In this document: positions 17,326-25,375 of the stretch, piece after piece | Layout of the letters: every line of letters starts with the position of its first letter | Numbering within the stretch: the stretch's first letter is position 1 | Assembly (NCBI RefSeq): GCF_003334855.1 | Contig: NZ_QOWE01000011.1 | Location: 62,001-126,000 of the forward strand | DNA from: Larkinella punicea | Lineage (GTDB): Bacteria; Bacteroidota; Bacteroidia; Cytophagales; Spirosomataceae | Direction: 5' to 3' | Length of the DNA: 64,000 nt | Made by a program: the position numbers and the translations under genes | The notes under the pieces: generated by a model | Databases searched by the model: none | Seen by the model: the letters and a program-made list of their open reading frames with translations, nothing else | What the model was told of the DNA's origin: nothing

Positions 17326-17400
17326 ATTAAACGCCAAAATGCCAAAATACCTGTCACGTTTTCAAAACCTGACAGGTATTTTGGCATTTTGGCGTTTAAT
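17326..17400. terminator. 31-bp perfect palindrome containing an AGGTTTTCAAAACCT-like core
   Basis: Arms 17326-17356 and 17370-17400 are exact reverse complements, and the 13-nt centre (CGTTTTCAAAACC) is itself almost palindromic. The right arm runs over the stop codon (17396-17398) of the convergent DUF4249 gene. Probably a bidirectional terminator. Its centre is shared with the elements at 56899, 62611 and 62673. Confidence 0.75.
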
Positions 17401-18298
17401 CCAGTCTAATCGTCAGGGTCGAACGGCTGTAAGCCCCGAAGCAACCCAAACCGCCCCGGATGTTGGTCGGGATCGGCACAGGTTCGGCAAACGGATTGCT
17501 TTCAACTTCCTGTTGCCGTTGCAGAGCCTGGTGATACCGGTAATAATCGGCATTCAGATGAAGTAAATCGGCCGTCAGCACAAACGGTTTGCTGAAAAGC
17601 GTCGGAAAAAAAGGCTGGTTGGACGGAATGGAAACGCCCAGGTAGCCGGGGTCAGAAACCATCCGCCCGCCGTTACTTTCCTGATCGGAATACAAACCCT
17701 GCTTTCCAGGAAACTGAACCGGTTCGTGGATCGTCTTTTCGGGCGAACAGCCGGAACAGCGATGGGTGAAGGTTCCTTCCGTTTGGTAGTAATTGGTATG
17801 GGTAGGGAAATCAGACCAGATATACTTCGCAAAAAAACGTTTTCGCACCTGATCGTTTTCCAGAACCACTTCCGAATCCAGCCGAACCTGCTGCAACGAA
17901 ACCGCTTCGGGTACGGTGGTGCGGGCTTCCACCGATTGCCCATCCGGGGTTTGTACGCTTATCTGGTAAGTCTCTCCGGCCCGAATCGGGAACTGGTTCG
18001 GAGAAGCCCGGTAATAACGGAGCCGGGGATGATAGGTCAGAACAACGCTGCGGGAGCCGGTTTGCAGGGTTACGGTTGCGTTGGTAATCTCCAGATTGGT
18101 CACCGTTTCATCGTCCAGAATTGGGCGGGAACGGGCCACTTTGGCCGCCAGCACCGTGTCCTGGGGTGAAATAAAACAGGCCACCAGTAGTTTGACCGGC
18201 TGGTCTGCCAGTTGCTCGGGTTCGACCTCCTGCCGCAGATTCTGGCAGGAAACCAATCCCAAAATGCCAATAAGCCATCCAAACTTTCTCATACACAT
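17396..18298 (-). CDS. DUF4249 surface lipoprotein, pair 1
   Basis: Lipoprotein of the DUF4249 family, whose function is not known to me from any characterised member. The signal ends in a lipobox (GLVSC, Cys 18); M3 at 18292 is an alternative start. Shared with the two paralogues further along are a Lys/Val-rich strand followed by ISPQDTVLAA, an AGETYQISVQTPDGQSVEA segment, and the C-terminal block NPFAEP...GGLGCFGAYSRST. Unique to this copy is a CSGC motif at residues 181-184 next to His 179. It is translated 4 bp after the TonB receptor upstream, so receptor and lipoprotein are made together. By analogy with SusC/SusD, it may be the surface lid or binding partner of that receptor. Confidence 0.88.
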   Translation of the reverse strand: MCMRKFGWLIGILGLVSCQNLRQEVEPEQLADQPVKLLVACFISPQDTVLAAKVARSRPILDDETVTNLEITNATVTLQTGSRSVVLTYHPRLRYYRASPNQFPIRAGETYQISVQTPDGQSVEARTTVPEAVSLQQVRLDSEVVLENDQVRKRFFAKYIWSDFPTHTNYYQTEGTFTHRCSGCSPEKTIHEPVQFPGKQGLYSDQESNGGRMVSDPGYLGVSIPSNQPFFPTLFSKPFVLTADLLHLNADYYRYHQALQRQQEVESNPFAEPVPIPTNIRGGLGCFGAYSRSTLTIRLD

Positions 18299-18302
18299 GC
18301 CT

Positions 18303-20783
18303 TTAGAATGAAACCGTATAACTGAGCGACGGCACCGCCGGGAAAAGTGAATATTTATACAGCACGCTTTTGGAGTGTTTGCCCGCGCCCTGGTCTTTGC
18401 CTTCCAGCGAATAGTAGAAAGGATTCCGGCGGTTGTACAGGTTGTAGACGCCGATTTCCCAGGTTCGGGCGTAGTGTTTTCGCTGTTTATAAAATCGGCA
18501 ACCTACATCCAGCCGGTGGTAAGCCTCCGCCCGAAACCCGTTTCGCGGGCCATATTCCTTGACGTTGGGTGCCGTTCCGAACAACTGCTGTTGCGAATTG
18601 CCGGAATTCACCGCGGAAGTTGGGCGGTTTTCATAGCCCGAAAACCGGGAAATGGGTAATGTCAGCGCCTGTCCGGTTCCGTAGACCCAGGTTCCCGAGA
18701 TCGTAATGCCGGGTTTGAGTTCGTAGAGACCCACCATCGAGGCATCGTGACGCCGGTCGTAGCGAGGATGAAATTTTTGCCCACCATTCAGGGCCGGAAA
18801 CTGCCACCACGTCCAGGAAAGCGTGTAGCCCGCCCAGCCGGAAAACCGCCCGGTTTTTTTCTGCAAAAGAATTTCGCTCCCGTAGGCCCAGCCCCGGCCG
18901 GCCGTAATGTTGCTTTCCCAGGGTTTGGCCTCGGCGGTCTGCGCGGGTTCGGTGGTCAGAAAACTCGCGCCTTCGGTGTAGCTGATGCTGTTTTTCAGGC
19001 GTTTGTAATAGCCTTCGAGCGTCAGCGTCAGGTTTCGGGTGGTTTTTTCGGGGTGAATAAAGTCTTTTGCTAAACCGACCGCAAGCTGTTGAGCCTGTTG
19101 CGGACGAATTCGGTCGGTGGTCGGAATCCAGAGGTCGGCGGGCAATCCGGCTCCATTGTTCGACAACAGGTGCGTATACTGTGTCATCAGCGCGTACGAT
19201 ACTTTCAGCGAGGTGGTGCTATCGATCTGGTACGCCATCGACAGCCGGGGTTCGGGGCGAAAATACTGAACCGGCCGACCTCCGGTGCGTTGCCCGGGAA
19301 TTTCGGGCCGCTCAACCGACTTTCCGCCAATCGAACCCGTCTGGAGCAGCAGGAAATGGCTGAGCCGAAAACCGGCATTGAGGTTCCAGCGGGAAGCCGG
19401 TTTCCAGGTATCTTCGGCATACAGACCCGATTCCAGCACGTCGATGAAAAGCCGGGGCGTGGCCGGGTCCACATCGCCCGTTGTTACCACGGCTCCGGGT
19501 GTAAACCGGTGTTGCGTGCTTTGAAATCCGAACCGAAGCTGGTGACTTTCCGGAAAGTATTCGACGCCGTATTTCAGCGACAGATCCCGAATTCCGGAGC
19601 GGTAGCGCAGTGAATACCGCAGGGCCGACGTATCGCGACTGCCGCTTTCATTGGCAACCGTCAGGCGGTATTGGTTGTAAATGAGCGACAGATTGGCCAG
19701 CCAGCGTTCGGAAGCTACATGATTCCAGCGGAGTGTTCCCGTCGCATTGCGCCAGTTGAGGCTTCCCTGTAATGGGCTATTGCCAGACTGCTGGCGGTTG
19801 GAGAACGCATCCCGCCCCCAATAACTGCTCAGAAATAACTGGTCTTTGCGGCTCAGTCTGTAGTTCAACCGGGCATTCAGATCGTAAAAATAGGTGCTGT
19901 TCCGGGGCGATTCCGATGGCGAGGAAGCGGTAAACGGGCGGGTGACGAGATCGATGTAGGTCCGGCGACCCGCCACCAGAAAGGTCGCCGGGTGCTTCGC
20001 CGACTGTTTTTTGCCAAGCGGCCCTTCCAGCAGCAGGCGCGAAGCCACCAGCCCCAGACTCGCTTCCCCGGCCAGTTTTTCCTTGTTGCCCTCTTTCGTC
20101 GTCACTTCGATCACCGATGAAAGCCGTCCGCCATACCGCGCCGGAAAACCGCCTTTGGTCAGTTCGACGTTCCGGACCACGCTGCCGTTGAACGCCGAAA
20201 AAAAGCCCAGCAAATGGCCGGAATTGTAGATTACCGCATCGTCGAGGAGAATCAGATTCTGGTCGGGGCCACCCCCGCGCACATAAATTCCGGTAGTGCC
20301 TTCGGAGCCTTTCTGAACACCCGGCAGGAGCTGTAAAACCCGCAAAACGTCTTTCTCACCCAGCAAAGCCGGTATTTTTTCAATTTGACGACCCGAAATG
20401 CTGAGCTGGCTCATTTGCGGAATGCGGCTGATGAGGGGCTGACTCGCTGATGAAAGCACCGTCAATTCGCGGAGCGTTTGCCCAACCGGTAGAAAGACCA
20501 CGAGCGGCTGCGGACTTCGGGAAGAGACGGTTTTTGTTACGGTTTGATAGCCTACGAAAGAAAAAACCAGCGTCAGACTGTCATTACCCGGAAGGGTCAG
20601 GGTGAAAAAACCGTTTGGATCGGTTGTTGTACCGGCGGTTTTGTCGGACGTATAAACGTTGACACCAGCCAGCGGATTTCCCCGGCTTTCTTCAAAAACC
20701 GTCCCGCTGACGGTATGCCGATCCTGTCCCGGACTGCTGAAGCCGGAAACAAGCAGGCACAGCACGATTAGCAGGCGTTTCAT
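18303..20783 (-). CDS. TonB-dependent receptor of the DUF4249-linked type, pair 1
   Basis: Outer-membrane TonB-dependent receptor, 826 aa. Order: signal peptide (MKRLLIVLCLLVSGFSSPG), a CarboxypepD_reg-like domain (SGTVFEESRGNPLAGVNVY ... FSFVGYQTV, about 25-110), a plug with IPALLGEKDVLRVLQLLPGV and the typical IYVRGGGPDQNLILLDDA, then a beta-barrel with YGGRLSSVIEV as its first strands. The last residues SLSYTVSF form a barrel-terminating aromatic strand. It lacks the SusC-specific long length (about 1000 aa) and has no SusD next to it; the partner is the DUF4249 lipoprotein. It is clearly more diverged than pairs 2 and 3 are from each other. Substrate unknown. Confidence 0.93.
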   Translation of the reverse strand: MKRLLIVLCLLVSGFSSPGQDRHTVSGTVFEESRGNPLAGVNVYTSDKTAGTTTDPNGFFTLTLPGNDSLTLVFSFVGYQTVTKTVSSRSPQPLVVFLPVGQTLRELTVLSSASQPLISRIPQMSQLSISGRQIEKIPALLGEKDVLRVLQLLPGVQKGSEGTTGIYVRGGGPDQNLILLDDAVIYNSGHLLGFFSAFNGSVVRNVELTKGGFPARYGGRLSSVIEVTTKEGNKEKLAGEASLGLVASRLLLEGPLGKKQSAKHPATFLVAGRRTYIDLVTRPFTASSPSESPRNSTYFYDLNARLNYRLSRKDQLFLSSYWGRDAFSNRQQSGNSPLQGSLNWRNATGTLRWNHVASERWLANLSLIYNQYRLTVANESGSRDTSALRYSLRYRSGIRDLSLKYGVEYFPESHQLRFGFQSTQHRFTPGAVVTTGDVDPATPRLFIDVLESGLYAEDTWKPASRWNLNAGFRLSHFLLLQTGSIGGKSVERPEIPGQRTGGRPVQYFRPEPRLSMAYQIDSTTSLKVSYALMTQYTHLLSNNGAGLPADLWIPTTDRIRPQQAQQLAVGLAKDFIHPEKTTRNLTLTLEGYYKRLKNSISYTEGASFLTTEPAQTAEAKPWESNITAGRGWAYGSEILLQKKTGRFSGWAGYTLSWTWWQFPALNGGQKFHPRYDRRHDASMVGLYELKPGITISGTWVYGTGQALTLPISRFSGYENRPTSAVNSGNSQQQLFGTAPNVKEYGPRNGFRAEAYHRLDVGCRFYKQRKHYARTWEIGVYNLYNRRNPFYYSLEGKDQGAGKHSKSVLYKYSLFPAVPSLSYTVSF

Positions 20784-20901
20784 CCGGCAGCACGTTGATG
20801 GTGAATCGGTTACCCAAGATACGATTTATCGGACAATGTCGATGACATTACCTCGTATTGCTGTGTACGAAAACCGGCTGGTTTTGGATGCGTAGTCGTG
20901 C

Positions 20902-21849
20902 TTATTTTAGGATGGCCGTAATCGTCGAGCGGTTGTAAGCGCCGAAGCAGCCCAGACCGCCCTGGATGTTGGTGGGAACCAGAGCAGGCTCGGCAAAAGG
21001 GTTGTCCACAGCGTCATTTTGCAACTCAAGCGCGTGGTGGTAGGCATGGTAATTCATATCTACATTGAGCAAATAAAAATTAATCTTTATCGGTCGCTTT
21101 GATATCGTACTGTTGGTGTATACAGAACCGTTGCTAACGTAACTATAAGTTTGGCTATTGAGATACAAATACCCCCGCTGGGAAGTGATCATCTGCCCGT
21201 TCCGGTTCCGATCTGAAAGGAAGTCGGTATTATCTTCATTGAATCCCAGTTGATTGATCATCTGCTGCGAATTTTGCGTCGGAGGTTGATTGGGTCTGGT
21301 GCTGGTCGTAACCTGCAAAAACTCATAATCACCAGCCAGACGGTACATGTTAACAGAACCGGCAGGGTCCTGCCACGAAGCCTGGATGTAGTAGGACCAG
21401 AATAACGAACCATCGCGATCGTTTCCCAGCCGAGCCGAATCCAATTTGACGGTGGTGAGGGGAATAGCCTGCGGAACGGTGCAAACCGCTTCCACCGACT
21501 GAACGCCTTTCTGAACCTTTAAGCGGTAGGTTTTTCCGGCTTCAATCGGAAACTGGCGGGCGTCGGCCACGAAAGCAGAAAGTGACGGGTTAAATTTTAG
21601 CTCAATCGAACGGCTTCCTTCCGACAGAACAACCTGATGACCGTTGGTAACTGAGTTGTCATTCGTGCCCAGAACCACCCGTGACTGACTGACGGTTGCT
21701 CTTAGCAGTGTGTCCTGCGGGGAAATGTAACACTGCACCACGATTTTCTGATCAACTTTCGGCAGCTTATCCGGGTCAACATCCTGGATAAGACTGTTGC
21801 AGGCACTCAGGAGGAAACTCACCAGCAGAAAGAGAGAAAAGAGTCGCAT
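20902..21849 (-). CDS. DUF4249 surface lipoprotein, pair 2
   Basis: DUF4249 lipoprotein of 315 aa with the lipobox LLSAC (Cys 17). It keeps the ISPQDTLLRATVSQS strand, the IEAGKTYRLKVQKGVQSVEAVCT segment and the C-terminal NPFAEPALVPTNIQGG and LGCFGAYNRST blocks. The centre is Asn/Gln/Thr-rich (STRPNQPPTQNSQQM) and has no CxxC motif, unlike pair 1. It starts 6 bp after its receptor's stop. As for the other copies, the function is inferred only from the constant pairing with a TonB receptor. Confidence 0.88.
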   Translation of the reverse strand: MRLFSLFLLVSFLLSACNSLIQDVDPDKLPKVDQKIVVQCYISPQDTLLRATVSQSRVVLGTNDNSVTNGHQVVLSEGSRSIELKFNPSLSAFVADARQFPIEAGKTYRLKVQKGVQSVEAVCTVPQAIPLTTVKLDSARLGNDRDGSLFWSYYIQASWQDPAGSVNMYRLAGDYEFLQVTTSTRPNQPPTQNSQQMINQLGFNEDNTDFLSDRNRNGQMITSQRGYLYLNSQTYSYVSNGSVYTNSTISKRPIKINFYLLNVDMNYHAYHHALELQNDAVDNPFAEPALVPTNIQGGLGCFGAYNRSTITAILK

Positions 21850-21855
21850 CAGGAA

Positions 21856-24297
21856 TCAGAATTTAAAGTTATAGCTAAACGACGGCACAATTGGAAATAC
21901 CGAATAGCGCTTCAGCACCGTGGTAGAGGGCTGACCGGGCGCATTGCCCGACTTTGTTTCCAGGTTATAAAAAAACGGATTCCGGCGGTTATAGAGATTA
22001 TAAAAGCTAAACTCCCAGGTTCGCTCGTGACGGCGTTTCTTTTTGTGAAACTGGATGCCAAAATCCAGCCGGTGATACGGTTCAGCCCGGAAGCTGTTCT
22101 TCTCGCCGTAATCATTCACCGGCCGGGAAAACAGGAAGTTGTAGAGCGTTCGGCTAGGCTGGTGCGGGTTAGCAGAATATTCGGCCAGCGGAACCGTCAG
22201 GGCATTGCCGGTGCCGTAGACCCAGGTGCCCGAAAGCGAGATCCGTGGACTGAGTTCGTAGATGCCGACCACCGACAGGTCGTGTCGCCGGTCGTAGCGG
22301 GGGAAAAACGTTTTCCCCGAATTTAGCTCCGGAAACTGCCATTGCGTCCACGACAGCGTGTAGCCGAGCCAGCCCGAAAACCGCCCGACTTTCTTTTGCA
22401 GCAAAAACTCCCCGCCATACGACCAGCCTTTGCCCGCCGTCACGTTGTCTTCCCACCGCACCTGATTGGCCGATTCGGGATTGTCGATCAGCAGGAAACT
22501 GGCTCCTTCGCGGTAGTTGATGATGTTCTTCATCGTCTTGTAATAGCCTTCCACCGTCAGCGTCAGGCCCCGAAACAAACTTCCGGCTTTTGTAAAATCC
22601 TTGGCAAAACCGGCGGCAATCTGCTCCGACTGCTGTGGTTTGATGCGGTCTGTCGTTGGCACCCACAAATCGGTGGGCAGGCCAATGCCCGTATTCGACA
22701 ACAGATGCACATACTGATTCATCAGCGCATACGACGCTTTGAACGAGAAATCCGGTTTCAAAACAAAAGCCGCCGAAAGCCGTGGTTCCGGCCGGATGTA
22801 GCTGACGGCTTTGTGCTGAAAATGGCTCAGCCGAAAACCGGCATTGACCCGCCAGCGATCAGTAGGTTTCCAGGTATCTTCGGCATAAACGCCCGACTCC
22901 AGCACCCGGATGGCGTCGACTTCCTCGCGGAACTGTTCGGCCTCGGTATCTTTGAGAACCACCGCGCTGGGCGTGAAGGTGTGGTGCGTGCTCTGTATTC
23001 CAAACCGGACTGAATGTTTGGGATTGGGGTAATAATCCAGGTCATATTTTACGGAAAAATCCCGAATGCCGGAAGTATAACGGAGCTGGTAAAGATCGGT
23101 TTCGACGCCTGTCGTGCTGCGACGGGACGACTCTTCGTCGGCAGAAATCTTAAAGGTGTAATTGCTGAAGATCAGCGACGCATTGGAAAAAAGCTTTTCG
23201 GAAAAGAGGTGATTCCAGCGCAGTGTTCCGGTTCCATTGCCCCAGAGAAGCCCGGCGTTGGTTTTGGTTGCCAGTTCTTCCTTGGGCGTTTCGCGGGCAA
23301 AAAACTTGTCGCGGCCAAAATAACCGCTTAGATAAACCTTGTCTTTCCGGCCGAAATCGTAATTCACCTTGGCATTCAGATCGTAGAAAAAATAACCGGC
23401 CATGGCTTCTCCCTTGCTTTCCGCCCGGATCAAAGGGCGGGCCAATAAGTCCAGATACGTCCGGCGGGCCGACACCAGAAACGACGAAGATCCCGCGCCC
23501 GATTTCTTTTTGGTCAGCGGACCTTCGAGCGTCAATCGCGACGCAATCAGGCCAATGCCGCCTTCGCCGTGGAGCTTTTCCTTGTTGCCTTCCTTCATGT
23601 TCATCTCGATCACCGACGACAGCCGTCCGCCGTAGCGCGCCGGAAAACCGCCTTTGATCAGTTCCACGCTTTTGAGCGCGTCGCCGTTGAAAACCGAGAA
23701 GAAGCCGAACAGGTGATTGGCGTTGTAGACCACGGCATCGTCCATGATTACCAGGTTCTGGTCGGGGCCACCCCCGCGCACGTAAATCCCGGTACTGCCT
23801 TCGGAGCCTTTCTGAACGCCCGGCATCAGTTGCAGCACTTTCAGGACGTCTTTTTCGCCCAAAAAAGCCGGTATTTTCTTGATCTGGTTGATCGGCACAT
23901 CGATGGTACTCATCCGGGCACTTTCACTGACTTTCTCCTCGCCCGTGCGATTGCCGGTAACGGTCACTTCCGACAGCAGCCGACCGGGCGTCAACTGAAT
24001 GTTCAAGTCGAGATTTCGCCGGAAAGCAACGGTTTGCTGCACGGATTCGTAGCCGACGAAAGAAAAAGCCAGCGTGACGCTGTCCTCCGCCAGAAGGGTC
24101 AGGGAGTAAAAACCGTAGGTGTTGGTGACGGTTCCCGTCGAGGTGCCGGGCAGATAAATGTTAACGCCGATCAGGGCTTCCTGACTCCCTTTTTCACGGA
24201 CATAGCCGCTGACGGTGGAACGATTGACCGGCTTTTGCGCCCAGGCCGGCAAGTCAGAAAAGAAGAAAAGGAATAGAGACAGTAGCGAGTGTTTCAT
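21856..24297 (-). CDS. TonB-dependent receptor of the DUF4249-linked type, pair 2
   Basis: Outer-membrane receptor, 813 aa from the chosen ATG at 24297 (MKHSLLSLFLFFFSDLPAWAQ, a clear signal peptide); the ATG at 24327 would add ten residues. It has a CarboxypepD_reg-like domain (SGYVREKGSQEALIGVNIYL), a plug (IPAFLGEKDVLKVLQLMPGV, IYVRGGGPDQNLVIMDDAVV) and a barrel ending in PSFSYNFKF. From about residue 110 to 290 it is almost identical, in both protein and DNA, to pair 3, whereas the outer barrel differs. The 5' region carries two GTATAC sites (24304-24309 and about 24333), possibly part of an operator. Confidence 0.93.
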   Translation of the reverse strand: MKHSLLSLFLFFFSDLPAWAQKPVNRSTVSGYVREKGSQEALIGVNIYLPGTSTGTVTNTYGFYSLTLLAEDSVTLAFSFVGYESVQQTVAFRRNLDLNIQLTPGRLLSEVTVTGNRTGEEKVSESARMSTIDVPINQIKKIPAFLGEKDVLKVLQLMPGVQKGSEGSTGIYVRGGGPDQNLVIMDDAVVYNANHLFGFFSVFNGDALKSVELIKGGFPARYGGRLSSVIEMNMKEGNKEKLHGEGGIGLIASRLTLEGPLTKKKSGAGSSSFLVSARRTYLDLLARPLIRAESKGEAMAGYFFYDLNAKVNYDFGRKDKVYLSGYFGRDKFFARETPKEELATKTNAGLLWGNGTGTLRWNHLFSEKLFSNASLIFSNYTFKISADEESSRRSTTGVETDLYQLRYTSGIRDFSVKYDLDYYPNPKHSVRFGIQSTHHTFTPSAVVLKDTEAEQFREEVDAIRVLESGVYAEDTWKPTDRWRVNAGFRLSHFQHKAVSYIRPEPRLSAAFVLKPDFSFKASYALMNQYVHLLSNTGIGLPTDLWVPTTDRIKPQQSEQIAAGFAKDFTKAGSLFRGLTLTVEGYYKTMKNIINYREGASFLLIDNPESANQVRWEDNVTAGKGWSYGGEFLLQKKVGRFSGWLGYTLSWTQWQFPELNSGKTFFPRYDRRHDLSVVGIYELSPRISLSGTWVYGTGNALTVPLAEYSANPHQPSRTLYNFLFSRPVNDYGEKNSFRAEPYHRLDFGIQFHKKKRRHERTWEFSFYNLYNRRNPFFYNLETKSGNAPGQPSTTVLKRYSVFPIVPSFSYNFKF

Positions 24298-24400
24298 CGT
24301 TTTTGTATACAAATGAAAATGCTTCAATCCGTATACGATGAAGGAGATAAAAAAGTGTGGAAAGGTTGGAAATTAAGCATTTTTAAATCCGCGTTCCCAT

Positions 24401-25369
24401 CTATTTGACAAGCATCACCAGTGTCGAACGGTTGTAAGCCCCGAAGCAGCCTAAACCGCCCTGGATGTTGGTGGGCATCAACACCGGCTCGGCAAACGGG
24501 TTGTTCTGCGATTGGCGTTGCTGCTGGCGTGCCCGGTGGTAGGTGAAATAATTTTCATCCACTTGCAAAACCGACACCCGAATGGTCAGCGGTTTTGAAA
24601 AGGCATAGCTTCCGGCGTACGTCATCTGTCGGGTGCTGTCATAGTACGAATAATCGAAGTTCAGAGGCACGTCGCCCCGCACCGACAATAGCAATTGCCC
24701 ATCCTGATTCTGGTCGGAAATGTACTGATCCTGCCTGCCAAAACCGATGATCCCCCGTATCAGCACTTTGGTTCCGGTGGTGTCGATATGGGCTTCCGGA
24801 AACCGGGGCGGCCAATTGAGGCACTCGCCGTAGCCAGCCACCCGGTAATAGTTGGTCTGACCCGCCGGGTCCTGCCAGATCGCCCGAACGTTGTATTGCC
24901 AGACGGGGTCCAGACCCGGCCCAACGTAGGATTGGGCAGAATCGAGTCTTAGTTCCGAAACCGGTATGTTGGCCGGAATCGTACAGGAACTGGAGACGGT
25001 TTCAAAACCCGGTGCGCCGACTTGAAGCGTATATGTTTTTCCCACCAAAACCGGCAACTGCCGGGCGTCGGCGGTGTATACCCGCAACACCGGATCGAAA
25101 ACCAGGGTCACGGTTTTTCCTTCACTGGCTAAACGAACGGTGGCTTCCCGAACCGTATTGACCGAATCGGTAACGACGTCGCCCAAAACCGTCTGCGAAC
25201 TCGACACCGATACCGCCAGCACCGTATCCTGGGGCGACAAATAACCGTTCACCACCAGCTTGCGGTCGATGGGCGGCAGTTTGCTGGGGTCAATTTCGGC
25301 CACCAGATTCTGACAGGCCATCATAACCAGCAGCAGCAGCACAGACAAAGATGACAAACGAAGCATCAT
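24401..25369 (-). CDS. DUF4249 surface lipoprotein, pair 3
   Basis: DUF4249 lipoprotein of 322 aa with the lipobox VMMAC (Cys 19). It carries YLSPQDTVLAVSVSSSQTVL, LVGKTYTLQVGAPGFETV and the C-terminal NPFAEPVLMPTNIQGG and LGCFGAYNRST blocks. The middle has a cysteine in YGECLNWPPRF but no CxxC. It starts 6 bp after the receptor stop. Together with the two other copies it shows that only the first strand region and the C-terminal block are constant, while the centre, where a ligand might bind, varies. Confidence 0.88.
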   Translation of the reverse strand: MMLRLSSLSVLLLLVMMACQNLVAEIDPSKLPPIDRKLVVNGYLSPQDTVLAVSVSSSQTVLGDVVTDSVNTVREATVRLASEGKTVTLVFDPVLRVYTADARQLPVLVGKTYTLQVGAPGFETVSSSCTIPANIPVSELRLDSAQSYVGPGLDPVWQYNVRAIWQDPAGQTNYYRVAGYGECLNWPPRFPEAHIDTTGTKVLIRGIIGFGRQDQYISDQNQDGQLLLSVRGDVPLNFDYSYYDSTRQMTYAGSYAFSKPLTIRVSVLQVDENYFTYHRARQQQRQSQNNPFAEPVLMPTNIQGGLGCFGAYNRSTLVMLVK

Positions 25370-25375
25370 AACCGG

